From positions 1,208,982 to 1,272,981 of the forward strand of contig NZ_KQ976354.1 in assembly GCF_000346485.2 (NCBI RefSeq): a stretch of 64,000 nt of DNA, given 5' to 3'. The stretch's first letter is position 1. The number at the start of each line of letters is the position of its first letter. Source of the DNA: Scytonema hofmannii PCC 7110 (lineage in GTDB: Bacteria > Cyanobacteriota > Cyanobacteriia > Cyanobacteriales > Nostocaceae). Positions 37,893 to 46,760 of the stretch are shown here, piece after piece. The notes beneath the pieces were generated by a model that was given only the letters and a program-made list of their open reading frames with translations, had not been told where the DNA came from and searched no databases. Made by a program: the position numbers and the translations under genes.

Positions 37893-37989
37893 ACGATCGC
37901 CATTTCAGAAGTAGAATTAGGGGAAGCAGGCTCAAAAGGCAGTACCATAAATTGGTCTGGACGTAAACCAATTGACTCATAAGTACGCC
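37893..37989 (-). pseudogene. DUF4926 gene remnant
   Basis: The minus strand reads GRTYESIGLRPDQFMVLPFE and PASPNSTSEMAIV, closely matching the piece at 32441-32520 (GRTYESVGLRPDQFMVLHFE). Only the C-terminal quarter remains. Confidence 0.5.
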
Positions 37990-38139
37990 CAGTGCCCTCA
38001 GTCATACCTATCCATTCATTGCTCTAGTTTGTATAGGCAGAAAAATGCACTTTTTGTGGCAGTTCTATGCGATTATATTTCCAATTTAGGTAAATACATC
38101 GGCGGGAAAGGTGAATGTTTTCTCTACCTATCTTCAGTA

Positions 38140-38156
38140 TTGTATGAATCATACAA
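38140..38156. promoter_or_regulatory. Perfect 17-bp palindrome upstream of the biosynthetic cluster (candidate operator)
   Basis: TTGTATGA-A-TCATACAA is a perfect inverted repeat 117 bp before the DAHP synthase start and is the only such site in this leader. Its size and symmetry fit binding of a dimeric TetR/MarR-type regulator. No regulator gene lies in the cluster. A functional role is inferred from position only. Confidence 0.4.
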
Positions 38157-38272
38157 ACAAAACAGCAAAACGAACCGCCAAGAACAAAGATAAATCTTAC
38201 AACTTTTTAAGGTTTGCTAGATATCTTTTATTAACGATTAAATATTTGCATGATTTCAGGAGCTTTGAACTA

Positions 38273-39367
38273 ATGATTGCGATCGTGAAATCCGATACCC
38301 CAATTGCAGAAATTGAGCGAATTAGTGAAGCCGTTCTTCGTTGGAACGTAAAACCAGAAAAATCTGTTGGCAAACATAAAGTAGTCATCGGTTTAGTAGG
38401 TGACACTTCAGAGATCGACCCATGTCAAATTCAAAATCTCAGCCCTTATATCGAGCAAGTTATACGGGTAAAAAAACCTTTTAAACGGGCTTCTCTAGAT
38501 TTTCGTGGAGAATATAGTGAAATTGTTGTACCCACACCTAATGGCTCTGTCAGTTTTGGTCAAAACCATCCTGTCGTTATAGTTGCTGGACCTTGTGCTG
38601 TAGAAAATGAAGACATGATTGTTGAAACAGCACAGGTTGTAAAAGCAGCAGGAGCGCAATTTCTGAGAGGAGGAGCTTACAAACCACGAACTTCACCCTA
38701 TGCTTTCCAAGGTCATGGCGAAAGTGCTTTAAATTTGTTAGCTAAAGCTCGTGAAGCAACAGGTTTGGGGATTATTACGGAAGTGATGGATACGGCTGAT
38801 GTGGAAAAGGTCACCGAGATAGCAGATATCGTGCAAATTGGTGCTCGCAATATGCAGAATTTTTCCCTATTAAAGAAAGTTGGTGCTCAAGGTAAACCAG
38901 TTTTATTGAAGCGCGGACTAGCGGCAACAATTGAAGATTGGTTGATGGCTGCTGAATATATTCTGGCAGAGGGCAATCCTAATGTAATTTTGTGCGAGCG
39001 AGGGATTCGCACTTTAGACCGACAGTATACTCGCAACACTCTTGATATATCTGCAATTCCAGTCTTACGATCGCTAACCCACTTACCAATTATGGTTGAC
39101 CCCAGCCATGCAACAGGCAGATCGGAGTTGGTTCCAACGATGGCAATGGCTGCAATTGCATCAGGAGCAGATTCCCTCATGATTGAAGTTCACCCCAATC
39201 CAGCCAAAGCACTTTCAGATGGACCTCAGTCTCTCACACTAGAAGGATTCGAGCAACTCATGCAAGAGTTGGCTTCTTTAGGTAAATTCTTTGGTCGTTG
39301 GACAAAAAACAACACTGTGACGGGAGCAGCAAATTTGACAAAAGGATTGTTAGTGGTTAGTGGTTAG
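38273..39367 (+). CDS. DAHP synthase (3-deoxy-7-phosphoheptulonate synthase, type I-beta)
   Basis: A 364-residue enzyme joining phosphoenolpyruvate and erythrose 4-phosphate, the entry to the shikimate pathway. It starts at [18 protein letters not shown] (ATG 38273 with CAGGAGC upstream); the longer frame from 38111 is rejected. An N-terminal ferredoxin-like regulatory domain (about residues 1-70) precedes the barrel. Barrel motifs are [53 protein letters not shown] and [14 protein letters not shown], including metal and substrate ligands. As first gene of a plus-strand series it probably raises aromatic precursor supply. The regulatory domain suggests it may still respond to aromatic amino acids. 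Confidence 0.9.
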   Translation: MIAIVKSDTPIAEIERISEAVLRWNVKPEKSVGKHKVVIGLVGDTSEIDPCQIQNLSPYIEQVIRVKKPFKRASLDFRGEYSEIVVPTPNGSVSFGQNHPVVIVAGPCAVENEDMIVETAQVVKAAGAQFLRGGAYKPRTSPYAFQGHGESALNLLAKAREATGLGIITEVMDTADVEKVTEIADIVQIGARNMQNFSLLKKVGAQGKPVLLKRGLAATIEDWLMAAEYILAEGNPNVILCERGIRTLDRQYTRNTLDISAIPVLRSLTHLPIMVDPSHATGRSELVPTMAMAAIASGADSLMIEVHPNPAKALSDGPQSLTLEGFEQLMQELASLGKFFGRWTKNNTVTGAANLTKGLLVVSG

Positions 39368-39470
39368 TAGGGGTGCAACGCCTTGCGCCCGTACAGTGGT
39401 TCTACAAATCATGCGATCGCAATTCACTACAAGCAATTCTCATTATTCACAAAATAGAGGTAAATCTTTG

Positions 39471-41180
39471 ATGAATACAACAACATCCTTATCTTTAGCT
39501 AAAAACACAACTTCTCATTTTTCATCACCCTGGGTTGAAAAAAAAGACAAAACCGTAGTTGTTGGCAATCACAACCTGACAATAGAAGAAGTTGTTAGTG
39601 TAGCACGTCATGGTGTCCAAGTCCGCTTAACCGATAATCATGAGGTGATGCGGGGTGTCCTAGCATCGTGTGACTACATTCAGAATGCTGTTGAATCCGG
39701 TCAGCCAATTTACGGCGTGACGAGTGGTTTTGGTGGTATGGCAAATGTTGTGATTTCCCGTGAATGTACAGCACTGCTTCAAAACAATCTGATTTGGTAC
39801 CACAAAACAGGAGCCGGAAAAAGATTGCCAATCGCTGATGTCCGCGCTGCTATGCTTTTGCGTGCAAACTCTCATTTGTATGGTGCTTCTGGTATTCGTT
39901 TGGAACTTATCCGTCGCATGGAGACATTTCTCAATGCAGGTGTGACACCCCATGTCTATGAATTTGGCTCTATTGGTGCGAGTGGAGATTTGGTTCCATT
40001 GTCCTACATCACTGGAGCATTAATTGGTTTAGATTCAAGCTACACTGTTGACTTTAATGGCGAAGAAATGGATGCACCAACAGTTCTTAGCAAACTGAGT
40101 TTAAAGCCACTGCAACTTCTTCCTAAAGAAGGGTTGGCGATGATGAATGGTACCTCAGTCATGACGGGTATTGCTACCAATTGCTTGTACGACACTCAAG
40201 TTTTACTAGCGCTAACAATGGGTGTACACGCCTTGGCTATTCAAGGTTTGAACGGTAGCAATCAATCATTTCACCCATTCATCCATACCCTGAAACCTCA
40301 TCCCGGACAAAAATGGGCTGCGACTCAAATGCTCAACTTGCTAGCAGGTTCGCGCTTAATTCGTGAAGAGTTAGATGGTTCCCATGATTATCGCGGCGAA
40401 CATCCAATTCAAGATCGTTATTCATTGCGTTGTTTACCACAGTACATAGGTCCTATTGCTGATGGTATTGAGCAGATTAAAAGACAAATTGAGGTAGAAA
40501 TTAACTCTGTGACTGATAACCCGCTCATTGATGTTGAGAATCAAGCTAGTTATCATGGCGGTAATTTCTTGGGACAGTACGTCGGCGTAGGAATGGATCA
40601 ACTGCGCTACTACATTGGGTTGTTAGCTAAACATTTAGACGTGCAAATTGCTTACCTTGTAGCACCAGAATTTAATAATGGATTGCCACCTTCTTTAGTA
40701 GGTAACCGAGAACGTATTGTCAATATGGGGCTGAAAGGTCTGCAAATAGCTGGAAATTCTATTATGCCCCTACTAACTTTCTATGGAAATTCTATTGCCG
40801 ATAGATTTCCGACTCATGCAGAACAATATAACCAGAATATTAACAGTCAAGGCTTTGCTTCTGCAAATTTAGCCCGTCGTTCAGTAGAAATTTTTCAAGA
40901 GTATATTGCGATCGCTCTTATCTTTGGAGTACAAGCAGTTGATTTACGAACCTACATTGTTGCTGACCATTATGACGCTCGTGCAACTCTATCACCTGCA
41001 ACTAGAGATTTATATATAGCAGTGCGAAATGTCGTTGGAGTACCACCATTCTCGGATCGTCCTTACATTTGGAATGACCACGAACAACCCCTCGACGAAC
41101 ATATTGCCCAAATTGCAGCCGATATTGCCTCTGGTGGAGAAATTGTCAATGCACTCAAAGCGCTTTGCACGGGAAAGTAA
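39471..41180 (+). CDS. Aromatic amino acid ammonia-lyase (PAL/TAL/HAL family)
   Basis: 569 residues from MNTTTSLSLAKN (ATG 39471, AGAGG upstream). It is close in sequence to cyanobacterial phenylalanine ammonia-lyase. The MIO cofactor is formed from Ala170-Ser171-Gly172 in GSIGASGDLVP, the catalytic Tyr81 is in PIYGVTSGFGG, and other active-site segments are NGTSVMTG, QDRYSLRC, VTDNPLID and FPTHAEQYNQN. The substrate-selectivity pair is Tyr110-His111 (LIWYHKTGAG). From memory, Anabaena PAL has Phe-Leu here, bacterial TAL has His-Leu, and HAL and tyrosine aminomutase have Ser-His. The second His favours a hydroxylated substrate such as tyrosine, giving 4-coumarate, but this is inference; aminomutase activity is not excluded. 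The next gene starts 2 bp after the stop. Confidence 0.92.
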   Translation: MNTTTSLSLAKNTTSHFSSPWVEKKDKTVVVGNHNLTIEEVVSVARHGVQVRLTDNHEVMRGVLASCDYIQNAVESGQPIYGVTSGFGGMANVVISRECTALLQNNLIWYHKTGAGKRLPIADVRAAMLLRANSHLYGASGIRLELIRRMETFLNAGVTPHVYEFGSIGASGDLVPLSYITGALIGLDSSYTVDFNGEEMDAPTVLSKLSLKPLQLLPKEGLAMMNGTSVMTGIATNCLYDTQVLLALTMGVHALAIQGLNGSNQSFHPFIHTLKPHPGQKWAATQMLNLLAGSRLIREELDGSHDYRGEHPIQDRYSLRCLPQYIGPIADGIEQIKRQIEVEINSVTDNPLIDVENQASYHGGNFLGQYVGVGMDQLRYYIGLLAKHLDVQIAYLVAPEFNNGLPPSLVGNRERIVNMGLKGLQIAGNSIMPLLTFYGNSIADRFPTHAEQYNQNINSQGFASANLARRSVEIFQEYIAIALIFGVQAVDLRTYIVADHYDARATLSPATRDLYIAVRNVVGVPPFSDRPYIWNDHEQPLDEHIAQIAADIASGGEIVNALKALCTGK

Positions 41181-41182
41181 TT

Positions 41183-42703
41183 ATGAACATTGCACATCAT
41201 ATAGAACGAGGTCATTTATTATTCCCTGAGAAAATTGCACTGATTTTTGAGGAGCGGTCTTTTACCTACAAAGAACTGGATTTACTAGCAGGACGAGTAG
41301 CAAATAGTTTACGGGGATTGGGAATACAAAGAGGCGATCGCGTAGCCCTATTTTTGCCAAATATTCCAGAATTTATCATTTCTTATCTTGGCATTCTGAA
41401 AATTGGTGCTGTTGCTGTCTCACTTAATGTGATGCTCAAAACTTCTGAAGTTAGATACATTCTTAATGATTGCGCTGCTAAGGTAGTTATTACCACAGAG
41501 TCAGAGAGCGAGCAAGTACCAGTTGCCGATTTACCCGAACTGCAGCACATTTTGATTGCAGAAGGTAAAACCGATCGAGGCATAAGTTTAGCACAACTGA
41601 TAGAAAAAGCTTCCCCAGAGGCTCGTGCTCTTGAAATGGATCGCCACGCTCCTGCTAGTATTGTATATACATCAGGAACAACAGGTTTCCCCAAAGGAGC
41701 TACCCTTTCTCACGGCAACATTATTTCCAATATGTACTCCCACAACCGTTGTTGTGGAATGCAACCAAAAGACCGATTACTACTTTACGTCCCACTCTTC
41801 CATTGCTTTGGTCAAAACGCGATTCTCAACGCTGGACTTAACATTTGTGCCACTATCATTCTGCAACGTCGTTTTGATGTCGAGCAAGTGTTAGAAACCA
41901 TCGCCAGTCAAAAGATCACCATGTTCTTCGGGGTTCCAACAGTATTCATTAAAATGCTGAATACAGATACCTCAAAATATAATCTCAAAAGCGTGCGTTA
42001 TTACTTTTCAGCAGCAGCACCTATGCCAATTGAAATTGCCCAGGCTTGGTACAATAAATATGGGCTAATTATTCATGAAGGTTATGGCTTAACAGAAACA
42101 TCACCCTGTGCTTGTTATAACCACGACTTAAAATACAAGCTTGGTTCAATTGGTTCGCCAATAGAGAATGTAGAAATCAAGATAGTCAATAGTGATGGAC
42201 ATCAGCTACAACCTGGTGAATTAGGAGAGATAGTGATTCGGGGACCAAACGTCATGCTTGGTTATTGGAATCGCCCATTTGAAACAGCCCAAGTCATTAA
42301 AAATGGTTGGTTCCATACTGGAGATATCGGTCGAATTGACGAAGACGGTTTCTTCTATATTGTTGACCGTTTAAAAGATATGATTAACGTATCTGGATTC
42401 AAAGTCTATCCCACAGAAGTTGAAAACGTCATTTATCAACATCCAGCAGTTGCTGAAGTCGCTGTCTATGGAGTGCCAGAAGCAGTAAAAGGTGAAATAG
42501 TCAACGCAAATATCGTACTTAAAACGGGTCAGACAATCACAGAAAAGCAAATCATTGATTTTTGTTCTGAAAGGATGGCTGCTTACAAAATTCCCCGTGC
42601 AATTCACTTCGTTAATTCACTCCCCAAAAACTCAACAGGTAAAATCTTAAAGCGAGTTTTGCGAAACCAATCATTCTCTCATTCCGCTAGAGTTTCCCCT
42701 TAG
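41183..42703 (+). CDS. Acyl-CoA/4-coumarate-CoA ligase-like enzyme (ANL superfamily)
   Basis: 506 residues from MNIAHHIERGHLLFPEKIAL. Motifs in order are SIVYTSGTTGFPKGATLSHG (phosphate loop), GYGLTETSP (A5), WFHTGDIGRID (A7), RLKDMINVSGFKVYPTEVE (A8), and PKNSTGKILKR with the catalytic Lys (A10). It activates a carboxylate as adenylate and then CoA thioester. Only 2 bp separate it from the ammonia-lyase, so 4-coumarate or cinnamate is the obvious substrate. No carrier-protein gene is nearby, so CoA rather than ACP is the likely acceptor. Generic medium-chain acyl-CoA ligase activity is the alternative. Confidence 0.9.
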   Translation: MNIAHHIERGHLLFPEKIALIFEERSFTYKELDLLAGRVANSLRGLGIQRGDRVALFLPNIPEFIISYLGILKIGAVAVSLNVMLKTSEVRYILNDCAAKVVITTESESEQVPVADLPELQHILIAEGKTDRGISLAQLIEKASPEARALEMDRHAPASIVYTSGTTGFPKGATLSHGNIISNMYSHNRCCGMQPKDRLLLYVPLFHCFGQNAILNAGLNICATIILQRRFDVEQVLETIASQKITMFFGVPTVFIKMLNTDTSKYNLKSVRYYFSAAAPMPIEIAQAWYNKYGLIIHEGYGLTETSPCACYNHDLKYKLGSIGSPIENVEIKIVNSDGHQLQPGELGEIVIRGPNVMLGYWNRPFETAQVIKNGWFHTGDIGRIDEDGFFYIVDRLKDMINVSGFKVYPTEVENVIYQHPAVAEVAVYGVPEAVKGEIVNANIVLKTGQTITEKQIIDFCSERMAAYKIPRAIHFVNSLPKNSTGKILKRVLRNQSFSHSARVSP

Positions 42704-42893
42704 TTAATCCTTTTCCGCCATAAGATTACCGATCTTCTTCTCCTCTTTCTTCGTGCTCTTTGCGTCTTTGCGGTTCATTTAATTAAGTAATCTTCAAGCG
42801 GGATAGGAGTAATCCAGAAATATTTCTTCTCAGCCCTCTCTGTACCTCTAGGGTTCATTCATTAATATCCTCCACAAGCAAAAGTTAACAACT

Positions 42894-44678
42894 ATGAACA
42901 TTCAATCTATCCAAAAAACCCTCCCTCTCAAACCGCAACAAATCTTCCTCGAACATGCAACAGGCTCTTCTATTTTCTCTCCACCATCCCAACCTATCTC
43001 CCCAAACTCAACCCAATTAACCATAGGAGAGGCTTTAGTCAAAACACTCGAAGATATGGGAGTCCGCTATGCATTTGGTGTATCTGGAGGTGGTATCGGA
43101 CCACTTTGGGCAACACTGAACCGCAGCAATATCGAATTGCTTCACTTTCGTCATGAATCAGGAGCAGCTTTTGCAGCTTGCGAGGCATTCTTTGCCAGCG
43201 ATCGCCCCGTCGTAGTCTTCACCACCACAGGTCCCGGTATCACCAATGCACTCACTGGGCTGTTTGCAGCACGAGGGGAAGGAGCAAAAGTCATTCTCTT
43301 GTCGGCGGCGACTCCTACAGGTAATCGGGGTCGGTGGGCTTGTCAAGAAACAAGTGCTTACACAATGCCCATGTCAGGAATTTTTACCTCAGGTCCGATT
43401 TTCAATTACGCTACTACTTTAGAGTCTGAAGATGAACTTCCCGAAATCTCTCGCCGACTTGCCCTAGGATTATCACAACCAGGAGGTTTCGTTGCTCATA
43501 TTAGCATCCCAACTTCGCTTCAAACAATGCCACTCAAATTGCGGTTACCAGAGCAAGTCTTTTCTTATTCTGTACCAACTGCTAGTGAAGAAGCGATCGC
43601 AGAATGTGTTAAATTGCTTTCACAAGAAACATTTGCCATTTGGGCAGGCTTTGGTGCTAAAAATGCTGCTCGCGAAATTTGCCTGTTAGCTGAAAAAACA
43701 GGAGCAGCCGTGATGACCTCACCCCGTGGTAAAGGCATTTTCCCAGAGGATCATCCGCAGTATGTCGGCGTGACAGGCTTTAGCGGTCATATGTCGGTTC
43801 TAAAATATATGCAGGAACAATGCCCACAGCGCATACTCGTACTGGGAACGCGCTTGGGTGAACCGACTTCCTTCTGGCATCCGGCGATGGTTCCTGCTGG
43901 TGGGTTTATACACGTGGATATTGACTCTCAAGTTCCTGGAGTTGCTTATCCATTGGTAGAAACTCTTTCCATACAGTCGGAAGTCAAGGTGTTCTTGCAA
44001 GCACTCTTGAAACAGTTTCCTTCCTCTCTCGATTTTCCCGTTTTCATGTTCTCTCGTCCCGAACGTACCGTAAGTCCTCGCCGTCCAGAGGGTTTAGTAC
44101 AACCCGATGTGCTTATGGATGCTATTCAAAAAGTCATCGTTGGGGGGAGTCATGTGATCGTTATGGCTGAGGCGGGTAACTCTTTTGCTTGGGCAACTCA
44201 CTTGCTGCGTTTTACTGAACCAGGTCGTTACCGTATAAGTACTGGTGTTGGGGCTATGGGTCATGCTGTGACTGGAGTTTTAGGTGCAGCATTGGGGCGT
44301 AATAGCAAAGCTGTTGCTATTGTTGGGGATGGAGCGATGCTGATGAATAGTGAAGTCAGCACTGCTGTAAAATTCCAAATTCCTTGTGTATGGATTGTAC
44401 TGAATGATGGACGTTACAATATGTGCGCTCAAGGGATGGCTTTGCAAGGGTTTAAAGGTGTGGATACGGAGATACCGTGTACGGATTTTGTCATGCTTGC
44501 TAAAGCTATGGGTGCGGATGGTATCTGTGTTAAGCGAGAGTCTGACATAGAAATAGCGTTGGAGACAGCACTTTTGTCATCTATTCCATTTGTTGTTGAT
44601 GTGAGGATTGATGCAACTCAACTTGCACCCATTGGGGGTCGTATTCGGAGTTTGATTGAGCAAGGTGCGAAGGAATAG
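42894..44678 (+). CDS. ThDP-dependent enzyme, acetolactate synthase/ScyA-like
   Basis: 594 residues. The N-terminal PYR domain has the catalytic Glu88 (FRHESGAAFAA). The C-terminal PP domain has the ThDP/magnesium motif GDG (478-480) to Asn504 (AIVGDGAMLMNSE, IVLNDGRYNM). The middle domain carries no clear FAD site. The overall type is that of ScyA, which in scytonemin biosynthesis couples indole-3-pyruvate with 4-hydroxyphenylpyruvate by decarboxylative acyloin condensation. The neighbouring TyrA makes 4-hydroxyphenylpyruvate, so an aryl acyloin step is plausible here. No ScyB, ScyC or tryptophan genes are present. An extra 40-residue N-terminal segment precedes the core. Confidence 0.88.
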   Translation: MNIQSIQKTLPLKPQQIFLEHATGSSIFSPPSQPISPNSTQLTIGEALVKTLEDMGVRYAFGVSGGGIGPLWATLNRSNIELLHFRHESGAAFAACEAFFASDRPVVVFTTTGPGITNALTGLFAARGEGAKVILLSAATPTGNRGRWACQETSAYTMPMSGIFTSGPIFNYATTLESEDELPEISRRLALGLSQPGGFVAHISIPTSLQTMPLKLRLPEQVFSYSVPTASEEAIAECVKLLSQETFAIWAGFGAKNAAREICLLAEKTGAAVMTSPRGKGIFPEDHPQYVGVTGFSGHMSVLKYMQEQCPQRILVLGTRLGEPTSFWHPAMVPAGGFIHVDIDSQVPGVAYPLVETLSIQSEVKVFLQALLKQFPSSLDFPVFMFSRPERTVSPRRPEGLVQPDVLMDAIQKVIVGGSHVIVMAEAGNSFAWATHLLRFTEPGRYRISTGVGAMGHAVTGVLGAALGRNSKAVAIVGDGAMLMNSEVSTAVKFQIPCVWIVLNDGRYNMCAQGMALQGFKGVDTEIPCTDFVMLAKAMGADGICVKRESDIEIALETALLSSIPFVVDVRIDATQLAPIGGRIRSLIEQGAKE

Positions 44679-44716
44679 GTTATGGAACCGCAGATGAACG
44701 CTGATGTACGGGGATG

Positions 44717-44752
44717 AAATCCAAAATCTAAAATCCAAAATCTAAAATCTTT
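44717..44752. repeat. Heptamer repeats (AAATCCA/AAATCTA) before the KAS III-like gene
   Basis: Four tandem seven-base units alternating AAATCCA and AAATCTA fill the spacer directly upstream of the ribosome-binding site (AAGAGGTG) of the next gene. The same family occurs at 45897-45930 and 49361-49456. Confidence 0.8.
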
Positions 44753-44768
44753 AAGAGGTGAAATAAAT

Positions 44769-45863
44769 ATGAAATTAGATCCGGTGGGTATTTGTGCGAT
44801 CGCTGTTAATTTTCCTAGTATAGTTCGCACGAATGATTACTACAGAGAGAATTACCCGGAATTGATTGCTGAGGCTGAGAAAAAAACTTTGTCTAGAGTG
44901 TTTTCAATGACTGATTCTACTTTTAGTAATGAGTTTGAGCGCGAGATGACACCTTATTTGTCCGATCCTTTTCGCGGTACTGTTGAGAGACGAGTGCTTG
45001 GTGCTGATGAAACGTCGCTGACTCTATCTTATAAGGCGGCTCGGGATGCTCTCAGTGCAGCAAAGCTATCTCCTAAAGAGATTGATTTAATGCTGGTTGC
45101 TACAATCTTTCCCGAGCACATTGTACCGGGTAATGCTGCTTTTCTTGCCGATAAACTGGGATTACAGGGTGCTGCTTGGAATATTGATTCTACTTGCTCA
45201 AATGCTATAGTTGCACTTCAGAGTGCTTGTGCGTTAGTACGGGCGGGAGAGTATCGCAATGTATTAGTTGTTATCTGTACGAACTACTCATATTTTACTG
45301 ATGAAAATGATACCCTCTCGTTTTTATCAGGTGATGGAGCAGGAGCGTTTGTTGTTAGTTCACTCAAGCCTAACCAGGGAGTTCTTGGTACAAAGATTAT
45401 TAACACTGCTTCGACTTGTGGGACTTTCTTTAATGAATTGACAACAGATGCTCAAGGAAAACCACGGATGTTTATTCGAGCAGGTAAAGGTGCAGGAAAA
45501 GTGTTGGGTGATACGGCTGTTCAACTTCTCCAGCAATGTTGTTTCGGAGCTTTAGACGCTGCTGGCGTGACCATTGATGAGATTAACTTTTTTGCATTCA
45601 ACACACCGACTGCTTGGTATGCAAAACTCTGCACCCACGCACTTGGGGTGGATTTCCAACGCACAATTGACCTTCACGATCGCTATGCCAATATTGGGCC
45701 AATGTTTCCTCTTGCAAATCTCTACCATGCAGCAGAATCAGGCAAGATTCGAGAAAACGATTTAGTTTTAGTTTACACCATTGGTTCAGTCTCTAATGCT
45801 GGTGCTAGTGTCATGCGCTGGGGTGATGTTGCTTTGGGACCGTTTACACCAGGTGACAGATAG
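44769..45863 (+). CDS. KAS III-like condensing enzyme or acyltransferase with altered catalytic triad
   Basis: 364 residues of the thiolase fold. Cys143 in NIDSTCSNAIVAL is the nucleophile, and FLSGDGAGAFVV and the C-terminal GSVSNAG loop are typical. Canonical FabH has His in HQAN and a later Asn. Here the HQAN position reads AFNTPTAWYAK (Asn278) and the second position is DRYANIGP (Asn308). Loss of the His argues against ordinary malonyl-ACP decarboxylation and for acyl transfer or another condensation, as in natural-product KAS III homologues with changed triads. Partners could be the CoA thioester from the ligase and the product of the ThDP enzyme. GAGGTG lies upstream of the start. Confidence 0.85.
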   Translation: MKLDPVGICAIAVNFPSIVRTNDYYRENYPELIAEAEKKTLSRVFSMTDSTFSNEFEREMTPYLSDPFRGTVERRVLGADETSLTLSYKAARDALSAAKLSPKEIDLMLVATIFPEHIVPGNAAFLADKLGLQGAAWNIDSTCSNAIVALQSACALVRAGEYRNVLVVICTNYSYFTDENDTLSFLSGDGAGAFVVSSLKPNQGVLGTKIINTASTCGTFFNELTTDAQGKPRMFIRAGKGAGKVLGDTAVQLLQQCCFGALDAAGVTIDEINFFAFNTPTAWYAKLCTHALGVDFQRTIDLHDRYANIGPMFPLANLYHAAESGKIRENDLVLVYTIGSVSNAGASVMRWGDVALGPFTPGDR

Positions 45864-45896
45864 CGAGATGACAGAAAGTCTAGGTAAGAGTTTTTC

Positions 45897-45930
45897 AATC
45901 CAAAATCTAAAATCCAAAATCTAAAATCCG
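45897..45930. repeat. Heptamer repeats before the Coq4-like gene
   Basis: AATCCAAAATCTAAAATCCA and further units lie between the KAS III-like and Coq4-like genes, just upstream of the GAGGAG ribosome-binding site. Confidence 0.8.
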
Positions 45931-45948
45931 ATCGCGAGGAGTTCTTTT

Positions 45949-46698
45949 ATGAAGATGACTGAAGAAATGGCAAAAGTGCTACCTAATTCAAGCTCTCTGC
46001 TCAACAATTCTACTTTTGTTCAAGCTTTTTTAGCTATAGCGGCAGATCCGAACGATCCCGAACTGGCATGGTACTTTAAGCTAGAAGAGGTCATGAGGCA
46101 TCTTGACGAAGTACAAGCTTCTGACCACATTGAGCAGTTGCGACTTGACCCAGACATGGCAGAGATGATTTCACAACGTTATTTCGGACCTCAACTTAAA
46201 TTAGAAGACCTTAAAAAAGATTGCGCTCCAGGGACTTTGGGTAATGCTTACTACTATCATATGACCAACAACGGTATTCCCGCCTATGACTATACTGCTT
46301 TTGAGTCGCCTGATGACGTGAGCTATGTAAAGCTACGTAAAATGCAAACCCATGACATCTGGCACGTGCTGACTGGTTATAATACCAATGCTTTAGGAGA
46401 ATTAGCGCTTCAAGGTTTTTGTCACGGTCAAGGACCAACGGTCTACCAAACATTATTAATGACAGCGCTGGTTCTACATTTTGCTACTGTTCAAACAACA
46501 CAGTTGGGTCTAGCTTTGGAAGCACTTTTTGAAGGCTGGCAACGCGGACGTGCGGCTCATCCTCTTTGGGCTGTTCGTTGGGAAGAGATGTGGGATCGTC
46601 CGCTAGCAGATATTCAAGCAGAGTATAATATACTACCTGGTCACGTGTTAGTTAGCGATCGCTTATCCACTGATACAACTTTCAACCTTAGAGTATAA
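45949..46698 (+). CDS. Coq4-like protein
   Basis: 249 residues. The Coq4 metal-binding signature H-D-x-x-H-x(11)-E is complete: His135, Asp136, His139 and Glu151 in THDIWHVLTGYNTNALGELA. The domain spans about residues 70-230, with DMAEMISQRYFGPQ near its start. Coq4 of ubiquinone synthesis acts on the aromatic ring; recent work assigns it oxidative decarboxylation/hydroxylation at C1. Cyanobacteria make plastoquinone and have no ubiquinone pathway, so this copy probably tailors a phenolic intermediate of the cluster. GAGGAG precedes the start. I am confident of the family; the reaction is inferred. Confidence 0.88.
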   Translation: MKMTEEMAKVLPNSSSLLNNSTFVQAFLAIAADPNDPELAWYFKLEEVMRHLDEVQASDHIEQLRLDPDMAEMISQRYFGPQLKLEDLKKDCAPGTLGNAYYYHMTNNGIPAYDYTAFESPDDVSYVKLRKMQTHDIWHVLTGYNTNALGELALQGFCHGQGPTVYQTLLMTALVLHFATVQTTQLGLALEALFEGWQRGRAAHPLWAVRWEEMWDRPLADIQAEYNILPGHVLVSDRLSTDTTFNLRV

Positions 46699-46760
46699 CA
46701 AATTTTATCTTGTGGGATGGGTATCTGACATCTTACACCTTCTCAATAAGACTTTGGTGA

